The translations under genes and the position numbers were made by a program. DNA of 64,000 nucleotides, taken from JAOUGY01 sp963792365 (GTDB lineage Bacteria; Actinomycetota; Acidimicrobiia; Spongiisociales; ZC4RG35). A model generated the notes under the pieces. The model was not told the origin of the DNA and did not search any database. It saw only the letters and a list, made by a program, of their open reading frames with translations. Positions 46,325-53,890 of the stretch are shown here, in pieces. Every line of letters starts with the position of its first letter. Position 1 is the first letter of the stretch. The DNA is taken from NCBI GenBank assembly GCA_963792365.1, contig CAWBVW010000004.1:186001-250000 (forward strand), written 5' to 3'.

Positions 46325-47170
46325 ATGGAGTACAACAGCATCACCTATGCGGTAGAGGGGCGCGTCGCCACGATCACCCTCGACCGGCCCGATCGGTTGA
46401 ACGCCATCGACGAGCACATGCCCGCAGAGATCGCCTCGGCGGTGGCTGCGGCAGAGGCCGACGATCAGGTGCACGTGGTGGTCGTGACCGGTGCCGGCCG
46501 ATCTTTCTGTTCCGGATACGACCTGAAGGAGTACGCCGAGCGTGGCGACGCCCCGTACAGCCAAGATATGCCGTGGGACCCGATGGTCGATTACCGGATG
46601 ATGTCGGAGAACACTCGCCACTTCATGTCGCTGTTCCGATCAGACAAGCCGACGATCGCCAAGGTGCGCGGTCATGCAGTCGCAGGTGGATCCGACATCG
46701 CTCTCGCCTGTGACATGGTCGTGATGGCCGAAGACGCGCTGATCGGATACCCACCCGCCAGGGTGTGGGGCTGCCCCACGACTGCGATGTGGGTCTATCG
46801 CATCGGTGCAGAGCGAGCAAAGCGCATGCTGTTCACCGGAGACCTCATCGACGGCGCCGAAGCGGCGCGTATCGGCCTGGTGCTCGAGTCGGTACCCGGG
46901 CCGGATCTGGACGAGCGAGTCATGGAACTGGCCACTCGCATGTCGGGGGTTCCCCGGAACCAGCTCATGATGCAGAAGCTGATGATCAACCAGGCCTTCG
47001 ACAACATGGGGCTCGCTTCCACCCAGATGATCGCAACGCTGTTCGACGGGATCACCCGCCACTCCCCGGAAGGCGTGTGGTTCAAGGAACGAGCCGAACA
47101 GGTCGGGTTCCGGCAAGCAGTGCGCGAACGGGACTCAGGCGGCCCGATCGCGCCCGGAGTGAGCAGATGA
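46325..47170 (+). CDS. Enoyl-CoA hydratase/isomerase family protein (crotonase)
   Basis: The 281-residue crotonase has VATITLDRPDRLNAID, an oxyanion region VVTGAGRSFCSGYDLKEYAE and VRGHAVAGGSDIALACDMVV. The Gly-Gly-Ser position of the second oxyanion hole is intact, but the catalytic Glu pair of true hydratases is not obvious, so isomerase, hydrolase or decarboxylase activity is possible. ATG 46325. The stop codon overlaps the next ATG (ATGA). Confidence 0.85.
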   Translation: MEYNSITYAVEGRVATITLDRPDRLNAIDEHMPAEIASAVAAAEADDQVHVVVVTGAGRSFCSGYDLKEYAERGDAPYSQDMPWDPMVDYRMMSENTRHFMSLFRSDKPTIAKVRGHAVAGGSDIALACDMVVMAEDALIGYPPARVWGCPTTAMWVYRIGAERAKRMLFTGDLIDGAEAARIGLVLESVPGPDLDERVMELATRMSGVPRNQLMMQKLMINQAFDNMGLASTQMIATLFDGITRHSPEGVWFKERAEQVGFRQAVRERDSGGPIAPGVSR

Positions 47171-47784
47171 TCGACGTCTACCTCGAGGTGGGGTCGAAGA
47201 GGGTCTTCGCCTTGAGCCGGTGGTGGCCGGGGTGGGGCCGCTCGGGCAAGACTGCCGACGCCGCGCTCCAGGCCCTTGCCGCCTATCGCCCAAGGTACGA
47301 GAGCACGGCGTCCCGCGCCGGGCTGGTGCTGCCACCGGGGCCACTGGAGGTGGTACTGGAGGTCGAAGGCGGCTCGACGACGGATTTCGGCGCACCCGGG
47401 GCCGTTCCCGACTTCGACCACGAGCATCTGACCGAGGATGAGACCCGGCGTCAACTCGCACTGCTCGATGCCGCGTGGGACTCCTTCCACGACCTGACGG
47501 CCATTGCGCCGGAAGCACTCAAGAAGGGCCCAAGGGGTGGTGGACGCGCGACCTCGAAGATCGTGGAACATGTCGCCGGTGCCGAACATGCCTACGTGCC
47601 GAAGATCGGCATCCGCGCCGGCACGCGATCGGTGTCGGAGCTACGGACGGACACGACCGACCGCCTGCTGTCTCTGGCCGACCAACCCGAGCACACCAAG
47701 TGGCCGCCGGCTTATTTCATCCGACGGTCTGCGTGGCACGTGGTCGACCACCTGTGGGAGATCGAGGACCGTTCTCCCAGTTGA
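47167..47784 (+). CDS. DinB-like domain protein coupled to a crotonase
   Basis: The 205-residue protein starts at ATG 47167, overlapping the crotonase stop as ATGA. The C-terminal helical part has a His in KIVEHVAGAEHAYVPKIG and a His pair in RSAWHVVDHLWEIEDR, spacing typical of DinB/YfiT metal-binding helical bundles. The N-terminus (VYLEVGSKRVFALSRWWPGWGRSG) is unusual. No catalytic role is known. Confidence 0.65.
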   Translation: MIDVYLEVGSKRVFALSRWWPGWGRSGKTADAALQALAAYRPRYESTASRAGLVLPPGPLEVVLEVEGGSTTDFGAPGAVPDFDHEHLTEDETRRQLALLDAAWDSFHDLTAIAPEALKKGPRGGGRATSKIVEHVAGAEHAYVPKIGIRAGTRSVSELRTDTTDRLLSLADQPEHTKWPPAYFIRRSAWHVVDHLWEIEDRSPS

Positions 47785-47808
47785 AGGTTCAGGCGAATCC
47801 AGCCGCCA

Positions 47809-49722
47809 TCAATCCTCTATGGCACCCAGCGTGGGTGTCGCCGAAGAGCGAGGTACGCCCTCGATGTCGAGAGGCACCGAGTCGTCGAGCGGTTCTCCGG
47901 CCGCGCGCGCTGCGCTTTCATCGGTCGGCGTGAAGCGAGAGACGGCGTCGGCCACCGATCCGAGTCCGGCGTAGGACGGATCGGTCACCACACCTTCGAT
48001 GTTTGGCGCAGAGACGTCGAAGGACTGCGGGAAGGACGGGACGAGTGGCGTCGGGGACCCCGAGTCGTGGAAGGGACCGAACCAACCCTGTGGCCCGAAA
48101 CGGATGTTCTCGCCGCCGCAATCGTTGCGGGCGTACTGGGGGTCTCCGCCCGTTCCGATGACGAGATTGTTCGAGATGTCGATGTCGGTGTTGGAGGACA
48201 GTCCGGCCATGTCGGTGTTGCCGCACGACAGCCGGAAGATGGCGAAGCTCGTCTGGGTGACGATGGTGTTGTGATAAACCCTGCCTTCGTAGACCCCTCG
48301 AATCTCGATGGCCGAGTCGGTGAAGTCCGTGATGAGGTTGTTGCGGGCCGTCTGGTCGATCCCCTCCCAGTCCGGCCACGAAGGGTTGAAGAACCCGAAT
48401 CCGGTGTTGCCGCCGAGTTGGAGGGCGGCGTTCTGCGTGATCCCTCGAATGAGGTTTCCTTCGATGAGAACATGATCGGATCCGCCCTTGAAAAAGACGC
48501 CATGACTTCCCGGTTCGTTGTCGTGGATGTGGCTGTCGCGAACCACCGCGTACGATGCGCCGACCCCGTCGATGACCGCGTTCGCCAACGACTCCGAAAC
48601 GTCGACTTCTTCGATGTACACCCGAGAGACGCCGGTGGCCTCGTCGTTGTTGCGGTTGACCTTGATGGCCGCGCCCGGCCCGTCACGGAGATCGTGGATG
48701 TGGACGCCGCGCACGACGATGTTCGAGATCGTCGTTGCCTCCGGAGCGATGTGCAGGTTGTTGCCGCTGCCATCGACGAGCTCGAGGTTCTCGAGCAACA
48801 CGTAGGAGCTCGAGACCCTGAACTCACCACGCCCGTCGAGGTCGATCACCGGGCGGCTGCCTTCGGCGCCCCGGATGGCGATCCACTCGGTTTCTGTTCC
48901 GGGACCCCGGACCACCAGATTCCCCGTGGTGTTGACGTGGGTTCCGGCAGCGAGCTCGATGACGTCGCCCGGCCGAACGTCGGCGAGCGCCTCAGCCAAC
49001 GTCGGTGAGCCTCCGGGGGACACGGTGACGACCCGCTTCCCGAGCCCCGCCGGCTCGGGAGTGGTGTACCAGGCGGGGTCGGTCGGCTCTGGTCGGACCG
49101 GGTCGAGTCCGAGCGCTCGAGTCAAGAAGGTCGCCATCTGGGCTCGACTCACCGGATCATCGGGACAGAAACGATCGTTGTCGGGCGGGTTGCATCCAAG
49201 CGTGATCTCCGCACCGGCCAGAGCCTCGATGTCTCGTTCGAACACCGAGGTCCCCGTATCGACGAAGCGACCGGCCGATCCCGCCGGATAACCAAATGCC
49301 CGAACCAGAAAGGCTGCCATCTGCCCACGGGTCACGACATCGATCGGGCAGAAGCGATCGTTGGACGGCGGATTGCATCCGAGCGTGATCCCGGCGGTCG
49401 CGAGCCGATCGATGTCGCCTTCGAACACCAATTCGTCGTCGTCGAGGAACAGGTTGGCGCCCGCACCCGCCTCCAGGTTCAGCGCCCTCCTCAAGAACGC
49501 AGCCATCTGGCCGCGCGTCACCGGTTCATCGGGGCAGAACCTGTCGTTGTCGGGTGGATTGCATCCCCGTGTGATGCCCTGGGCCGCCACGGCCTCGATG
49601 TCGGCTTCGTGGACCGAGCCGTCGTCGTCGGCAAACGAACCGCTGTATGCCGCGGCCGGCATTGCGAACGCGAAGACGAGCAGCAACACAACGACGCGTA
49701 CGACTTTCCCCCGGCGCGACAT
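47809..49722 (-). CDS. Surface protein with three SLH-like repeats and a parallel beta-helix
   Basis: The 637-residue protein has a signal peptide (VVLLLVFAFAMPAAAYSGS), then three SLH-like repeats (about 28-200) each carrying GITxGCNPPxNDRFCPxxxVTRGQMAAF. The repeats keep a Cys pair, which suggests disulfides outside the cell. From residue 230 to 570 it is a right-handed parallel beta-helix rich in Asn, Gly and Val (NNLHIAPEATTISNIVVRG, NNLITDFTDSAIEIRG), the fold of pectate lyases and adhesins. It is presumably wall-anchored and acts on or binds polysaccharide, but the catalytic residues are not identifiable. Confidence 0.85.
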   Translation of the reverse strand: MSRRGKVVRVVVLLLVFAFAMPAAAYSGSFADDDGSVHEADIEAVAAQGITRGCNPPDNDRFCPDEPVTRGQMAAFLRRALNLEAGAGANLFLDDDELVFEGDIDRLATAGITLGCNPPSNDRFCPIDVVTRGQMAAFLVRAFGYPAGSAGRFVDTGTSVFERDIEALAGAEITLGCNPPDNDRFCPDDPVSRAQMATFLTRALGLDPVRPEPTDPAWYTTPEPAGLGKRVVTVSPGGSPTLAEALADVRPGDVIELAAGTHVNTTGNLVVRGPGTETEWIAIRGAEGSRPVIDLDGRGEFRVSSSYVLLENLELVDGSGNNLHIAPEATTISNIVVRGVHIHDLRDGPGAAIKVNRNNDEATGVSRVYIEEVDVSESLANAVIDGVGASYAVVRDSHIHDNEPGSHGVFFKGGSDHVLIEGNLIRGITQNAALQLGGNTGFGFFNPSWPDWEGIDQTARNNLITDFTDSAIEIRGVYEGRVYHNTIVTQTSFAIFRLSCGNTDMAGLSSNTDIDISNNLVIGTGGDPQYARNDCGGENIRFGPQGWFGPFHDSGSPTPLVPSFPQSFDVSAPNIEGVVTDPSYAGLGSVADAVSRFTPTDESAARAAGEPLDDSVPLDIEGVPRSSATPTLGAIED

Positions 49723-49766
49723 GACCGCACGATAGTTGCGGCCCGCAACGCCGGCGCCGGGCCGCT

Positions 49767-50678
49767 TCAGATCACCGCGGCCTGGACGAAACCCCTCCTC
49801 CAGCCGGACGCTGCGTCGAGACGCCTGCGGATGCCCACCGCATCGAGGAGGTGAGCCGACTGGTGCTCTGCCGCCGTCCCGTAGCGCCTGAGCTCAGATC
49901 GTTCCACGCCAAGGGCGATGAGGCGTACCGGCAATCCCTCCAACGCCTCCACGATCGCGGGAATCGTCGAGCCCTGCAGATAGGGTTCGACCACGAACAA
50001 CGAGCGGCCTACCCGGCGACGAAGGCCTTCGGCGTCCAGTGGAGCCACGGTCGACGCATACAGCACGGTCACGTCCAGGTCGGCCACTGCGCGCAGCACC
50101 GGATCGAGCATCGGACCGATCGCCAGAATCGTTCGGGCGTCGCGACCACCCTCCCGCACCGATCGAATACGGCCGTCTGCGAGGAGGGGCGTCTCGTTGG
50201 CGGCGTCGGACAATCGGAGGTACTCGACGCCCTCGGTGTGAGACGCGCGCCGCATCAGCTCGACCACCTCGTCGGGATGACCCGGGACGTGGATCGACAC
50301 ATCCGGAAGGGTCGACAAGAGGGCCACGTCCTCCGGAGCCTGATGGGTGCGACCTTCCCTGGCGGCGTCGTAGCTGCCGCCAATGCCGATCAACACGGCT
50401 CCCAATCCCTGGTGGACCAGGTCGAGCTTTATCTGCTCGAAGGGCCGTTCTACGAGGAAGGGAGCGTACGAGTGAACGAATGGCCGGAGACCCTCCAACG
50501 CCAACCCCGCTGCGATCCCGATCATGGCCTGCTCGCGGATGCCGACGTTGAAGACTCGCTCGGCTGCTTCGGGGGGGTCGAAACGCCCTGCACCGATGTC
50601 GGCGGTGACCACCGCGGTGCGTGATTGCCCGGTCAGGAGCTCGGACATCGTAGTCGTGAAAGCATCGCGCATGGTCAT
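49767..50678 (-). CDS. Transketolase C-terminal subunit (pyrimidine-binding and C-terminal domains)
   Basis: The 303-residue protein matches the second half of transketolase: ADIGAGRFDPPEAAERVFNVGIREQAMIGIAAGLALEG contains the conserved Glu of the pyrimidine domain in the NVGIREQ motif. GIGGSYDAAREGRTHQAPEDVALL and LRLSDAANETPLL follow. It pairs with the upstream N-terminal subunit to make a split transketolase of the type seen in some bacteria and archaea. ATG 50678 overlaps the upstream stop as ATGA. Pentose phosphate exchange or a related 2-carbon transfer is likely. Confidence 0.9.
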   Translation of the reverse strand: MTMRDAFTTTMSELLTGQSRTAVVTADIGAGRFDPPEAAERVFNVGIREQAMIGIAAGLALEGLRPFVHSYAPFLVERPFEQIKLDLVHQGLGAVLIGIGGSYDAAREGRTHQAPEDVALLSTLPDVSIHVPGHPDEVVELMRRASHTEGVEYLRLSDAANETPLLADGRIRSVREGGRDARTILAIGPMLDPVLRAVADLDVTVLYASTVAPLDAEGLRRRVGRSLFVVEPYLQGSTIPAIVEALEGLPVRLIALGVERSELRRYGTAAEHQSAHLLDAVGIRRRLDAASGWRRGFVQAAVI

Positions 50679-51358
50679 GCCGCCACCTCCGCAACCACGG
50701 CGTGCGGCGCCTCTGGACGGCTACCGAGCGCCGAGGCGATGGCCCGGTGGTCCCGCCCGTCGATGGTGGAGACCTTCCAACCCTCGATCTCGAAGCGGCT
50801 GCCCACCCCGCCGGGCCAGCCAAGAGAGGAAGAACGGTTGTCCACCACCACGACGGTCAGGCCCTCCAGGCCGAGACGTCCTGCGATCGCTATCGCCTCG
50901 TGATTGCTCCCTTCGTCGAGCTCGCCATCGCCGACCAGGCAGAACACACGAGGTTCGGTGCGCCCTTGCGCCCGCAGAGCCAGTGTGGCGCCTACCGCAA
51001 TGGGTAAGCCGTGTCCCAGTGAACCTGATGAGATCTCGACTCCGGGAATGAGGATTCGGTCTGGATGATTCCCCAGAGGTGACCCGAACTCTCCGAAGGA
51101 TCCCAACCAGTCGACGGGGAAGAACCCCTTCGCGGCCAGCACCGCGTAGTACGCCTGTGGCCCGTGGCCTTTCGAGAGCATGAACCGGTCGCGGTCCGCA
51201 GAGGTCGGGTTCCCGGGGTCGATCCGGAGCACTTGGTCGTACAGCACCCAGATGACGTCGAGCGTCGACGTTGCGGCCCGCTCGTGTTTGGCGTCGCCCG
51301 ACTGCTTGTCCATGAGACGAACGAGATCGCCGTATTCGTATTCGAGTTGTGTGGTCAT
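50675..51358 (-). CDS. Transketolase N-terminal subunit (thiamine diphosphate-binding)
   Basis: The 227-residue subunit has SKGHGPQAYYAVLAAKGFF, SGSLGHGLPIAVGATLALRA and the ThDP-Mg motif GDGELDEGSNHEA beginning at Gly143, with Asn174 in VVVDNRSSS. Together with the downstream gene it forms a full transketolase. ATG 51358 is 7 bases after the predicted -10 box, which suggests a leaderless mRNA. It is transcribed divergently from the SoxR-type regulator. Confidence 0.92.
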   Translation of the reverse strand: MTTQLEYEYGDLVRLMDKQSGDAKHERAATSTLDVIWVLYDQVLRIDPGNPTSADRDRFMLSKGHGPQAYYAVLAAKGFFPVDWLGSFGEFGSPLGNHPDRILIPGVEISSGSLGHGLPIAVGATLALRAQGRTEPRVFCLVGDGELDEGSNHEAIAIAGRLGLEGLTVVVVDNRSSSLGWPGGVGSRFEIEGWKVSTIDGRDHRAIASALGSRPEAPHAVVAEVAA

Positions 51359-51364
51359 TCCTCG

Positions 51365-51395
51365 AATGTACGACTTCAAGTTCACTTGAAGTCAA
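51365..51395 (-). promoter_or_regulatory. MerR/SoxR-type promoter with 19-bp spacer driving the transketolase operon
   Basis: Reading the minus strand, a -35 box TTGACT (51395-51390) is followed by exactly 19 bases and then a -10 box TACATT (51370-51365). The ATG of the transketolase N subunit lies 7 bases downstream. A 19-bp spacer is diagnostic of promoters activated by MerR-family proteins, which unwind the DNA to align the boxes. The spacer holds the operator listed separately. Confidence 0.85.
51372..51393. promoter_or_regulatory. Predicted SoxR operator, perfect 10-bp inverted repeat
   Basis: GACTTCAAGT (51372-51381), centre TC, and ACTTGAAGTC (51384-51393) form an exact palindrome. 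Its core CAAGTTnACTTG matches the SoxR box known from E. coli (CCTCAAGTTAACTTGAGG). It sits in the spacer of the transketolase promoter and 19 bases before the soxR-like start. Confidence 0.85.
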
Positions 51396-51412
51396 GGCGG
51401 TATTGTTGGTTC

Positions 51413-51877
51413 ATGGACCATCTCACGATCGGCGAACTCGCCCAGCGGGCAGGGGTCGCCAGCTCGGCTCTCCGATACTGGGAGTCGGAAGGTTTGATCG
51501 CCTCCGAGAGAACCGACGGCAATCAGAGGCGGTTTCACCGTGCGACGTTGCGAAGAGTCTCCCTCATACGCGCCGCCCAGGAGGCGGGGCTCACACTGAA
51601 AGAAGTAGCCGACGCGCTCGAGACCCTCCCGTACGACCGCGCCCCGACCAAGGCCGACTGGGAGCGCCTGTCACGGTCCTGGAAGGATCGGATCGACCAT
51701 CGCATCGCAGAGCTCACGGCGCTCCGGGACCAGCTGACCAGTTGCATCGGATGCGGCTGCCTGTCGCTCAGGAGTTGCGGGATCTTCAATCCATCGGATC
51801 GGGCCGCCGGCCTCGGCAGCGGACCGCGCTACCTGCTCGGCGACTCGGCCGACGACCTGGACCCCGACATTGCGTAG
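51413..51877 (+). CDS. soxR: SoxR-type redox regulator (MerR family, [2Fe-2S])
   Basis: The 154-residue protein has a MerR winged helix (LTIGELAQRAGVASSALRYW, then EGLIASERTDGNQRRF) and a dimerisation coiled coil. The C-terminal four-Cys motif CIGCGCLSLRSC (Cys111, 114, 116, 122) matches the [2Fe-2S] ligand pattern of E. coli SoxR exactly in spacing. It senses redox-cycling compounds or oxidants. ATG 51413 is 7 bases after a possible -10, TATTGT. It is divergent from the split transketolase genes, which it probably controls together with itself. Confidence 0.93.
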   Translation: MDHLTIGELAQRAGVASSALRYWESEGLIASERTDGNQRRFHRATLRRVSLIRAAQEAGLTLKEVADALETLPYDRAPTKADWERLSRSWKDRIDHRIAELTALRDQLTSCIGCGCLSLRSCGIFNPSDRAAGLGSGPRYLLGDSADDLDPDIA

Positions 51878-51958
51878 GAGACGTGAAACGAGCACACGTT
51901 GCCCACGCAATCTCGTGCAGGTGCAACGCGATCGCGTCCCGTGGGGTTCGTCTCGGTG

Positions 51959-52474
51959 ATGGACGAACTGTGCGACCGCCTGGCAAAGGATCTCGACGGG
52001 GCGTTCCCCGATCTCGTACGCGAGATGCGGAACCCGCTGTATTCGGGTCTCCGCCGAATCCACGGCGCCGACGCCGAGGACCTGACCCAAGAGGCTTTCA
52101 TCCGCGCCTACAGGGCGTTGCAGGGGTACGACGCCTCGCGGATCCGCGAACTGCGGCTCACAGGATGGATGTGGACGATTGCGCTCAACCTGGGCCGAAA
52201 CGCACTCAGGGATCGAGCGAGGCGTCCAGTACCCGTGGAACTGGAAATCGATCGGCACGGCCGGCAGGACCCCGAACCCAGCGACGACGCAGCATGGGAG
52301 CGTCGGTTCGGGGCCCTGAGTGATGCACAGCGACGCGCCGTGGTCCTCCGGCACGTCGTTGGGCTCTCGGTGGCCGAGACGGCCGAGGCCCTGGACCGTC
52401 CGGAAGGAACCGTGAAAGCAGACGTCCATCGCGGATTGGAGAAGCTGAGAACGATGATGGAGGCAGAGACATGA
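51959..52474 (+). CDS. ECF-type RNA polymerase sigma factor
   Basis: The 171-residue sigma factor has region 2 (LRRIHGADAEDLTQEAFIRAYRAL) and region 4 (RHVVGLSVAETAEALDRPEGTVKADVHRGLEKLR). No anti-sigma factor is encoded next to it. Its stop overlaps the start of the alkyl-DNA repair gene as ATGA, so the two are translated together. GTG 51941 is the alternative start. Confidence 0.9.
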   Translation: MDELCDRLAKDLDGAFPDLVREMRNPLYSGLRRIHGADAEDLTQEAFIRAYRALQGYDASRIRELRLTGWMWTIALNLGRNALRDRARRPVPVELEIDRHGRQDPEPSDDAAWERRFGALSDAQRRAVVLRHVVGLSVAETAEALDRPEGTVKADVHRGLEKLRTMMEAET

Positions 52475-53223
52475 ACATCGAAGACACCCTCGCCTCGCTG
52501 CGCCTTGATGCCCCCGCCTCTGTCGAGTCGGGAGCAATGCTCGGCACCGGACTCGCCGACGGGTATGCCGAGTTCGACTCCCCGGTGGGAACGGTGATCG
52601 TCACGTTCAACCCCATGGGGGTGTCGTCGGTCGACCTGGCGGACGACGACCCGATCTCTCGATTCGCCGACCGGTTCGGACGGCCCCTCTACGAGGCGCG
52701 GCCGCCCAAGGGCTGGGACACACGCATCAATCGTGCCATCGAACGGGGAACGCCCGGAGACCTGCCCGTCGACCTGCGTTCACGAAGTCCGTTTCAGCAA
52801 GCGGTGCTCGAGATGACGGCCACCATCCCCAAGGGCGAGGTTCGCCCCTACGGCTGGCTCGCCAAAGAGGTCGGCAATCCGGGCGCAGTCCGGGCGGTGG
52901 GATCGACCATGGCGCGAAACCCTGTCCCACTGATCATCCCGTGTCACCGGGTTGTGCGGACCGATGGACACATCGGCAACTACTCACTGGGCGGTCCGCA
53001 CAACAAGCGATCGCTCCTGGCCGAGGAGGGCGCCGACCCAACCGACCTCGAGGCCCTCGCATCGCGCCACGTCCGGTACTGGGGGTCGGACACGACCGGC
53101 GTCTACTGCCATCCGACCTGCCACAACGCCCGCCGCATCACCCAGGCCCATCTGGTGGAGTTCCGCTCGGCAGATCAGGCGTCGCACGCCGGGTATCGCC
53201 CCTGCAAGGTGTGCAGGCCCTGA
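52471..53223 (+). CDS. ogt: O6-alkylguanine-DNA alkyltransferase fused to an Ada zinc domain in reversed order
   Basis: The 250-residue protein has the Ogt active-site Cys158 in PCHRVV with the RAVGSTMARNP helix before it. The C-terminal 50 residues form an Ada-type methyl-phosphotriester domain: YCHPTCHNARRITQ and GYRPCKVCRP, with four Cys at 213, 217, 245 and 248. In E. coli Ada the zinc domain is at the N-terminus with Ogt at the C-terminus, so the order here is reversed and the AraC-type DNA-binding part is missing. It is coupled to an ECF sigma factor. It repairs O6-alkylguanine and may sense methylation. Confidence 0.93.
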   Translation: MNIEDTLASLRLDAPASVESGAMLGTGLADGYAEFDSPVGTVIVTFNPMGVSSVDLADDDPISRFADRFGRPLYEARPPKGWDTRINRAIERGTPGDLPVDLRSRSPFQQAVLEMTATIPKGEVRPYGWLAKEVGNPGAVRAVGSTMARNPVPLIIPCHRVVRTDGHIGNYSLGGPHNKRSLLAEEGADPTDLEALASRHVRYWGSDTTGVYCHPTCHNARRITQAHLVEFRSADQASHAGYRPCKVCRP

Positions 53224-53231
53224 TGCAACGG

Positions 53232-53798
53232 TCAGCTCGGCTCGTTTCCGGGCTTCCACTTGATGCCGCAGCCCATCGAGGGCCGCTGCTCTTCGGGCAA
53301 CGCATCACCGGCGAGCACAGCGTCGATGGCTGCTCTGAGGTCGGCGCCGGTGACCGGAACGTCAGAGCCCGGTCGCGACCCGTCGAACTGGCCTCGGTAC
53401 ACGAGCCTGCGATCGGCGTCGAACAGGAAGAAGTCGGGCGTGCACGCCGCCCGGTAGTCCTTGGCGACCTGCTGGGTTTCGTCGTAGAGCACAGGGAAGC
53501 GGAAGTCCAGCTGGTCCGCTGACTTCGCCAGAGCCGCGGGCGCGTCATCCGGGTACTGTTCGGCATCGTTGGAGCTGATGGCCACGATGTCGATGGCGGC
53601 GTTCTCGTAATCACGGCCGAGGGCCACGAGCCCCTCGCGCACGTACATGACGTACGGACAGTGGTTGCAGATGAACATCACCAGCAGAGGTCCGGCAGAC
53701 AGATCATCGATCGACAGGTCGGCACCTGTCCTGACATCGGGCAACTCGAAGGCGGGCGCCTCGGTGCCCAATGGCAGCATCAACGAGGTCACGGCCAT
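53232..53798 (-). CDS. Thioredoxin-fold redoxin (AhpC/TSA or thioredoxin-like)
   Basis: The 188-residue cytoplasmic protein has an ICNHCPYV active site (CxxC) in a thioredoxin fold with PAFELPDVRTG before it, DIVAISSNDAEQYPDD in the middle and a late Cys pair region (SMGCGIKW). It probably reduces peroxides or acts as a disulfide reductase. ATG 53798 has AGGAGA upstream. It is convergent with the alkyltransferase and divergent from the copper operon. Confidence 0.9.
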   Translation of the reverse strand: MAVTSLMLPLGTEAPAFELPDVRTGADLSIDDLSAGPLLVMFICNHCPYVMYVREGLVALGRDYENAAIDIVAISSNDAEQYPDDAPAALAKSADQLDFRFPVLYDETQQVAKDYRAACTPDFFLFDADRRLVYRGQFDGSRPGSDVPVTGADLRAAIDAVLAGDALPEEQRPSMGCGIKWKPGNEPS

Positions 53799-53890
53799 GG
53801 CTTCTCCTCAACTCGGGTTCTGATCCGGCACCCTAGAGGGCCTGCGGCGATACCCGACCCGCGTGGAGTTCAGCATCTACTCTCCAGCGG

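Noticed and set aside
48067..49008. 313-codon plus-strand frame opposite the SLH beta-helix protein
   Set aside because: It is antisense to a protein with clear repeats, and its Val/Asp/His-rich product is typical of reverse-strand reading.
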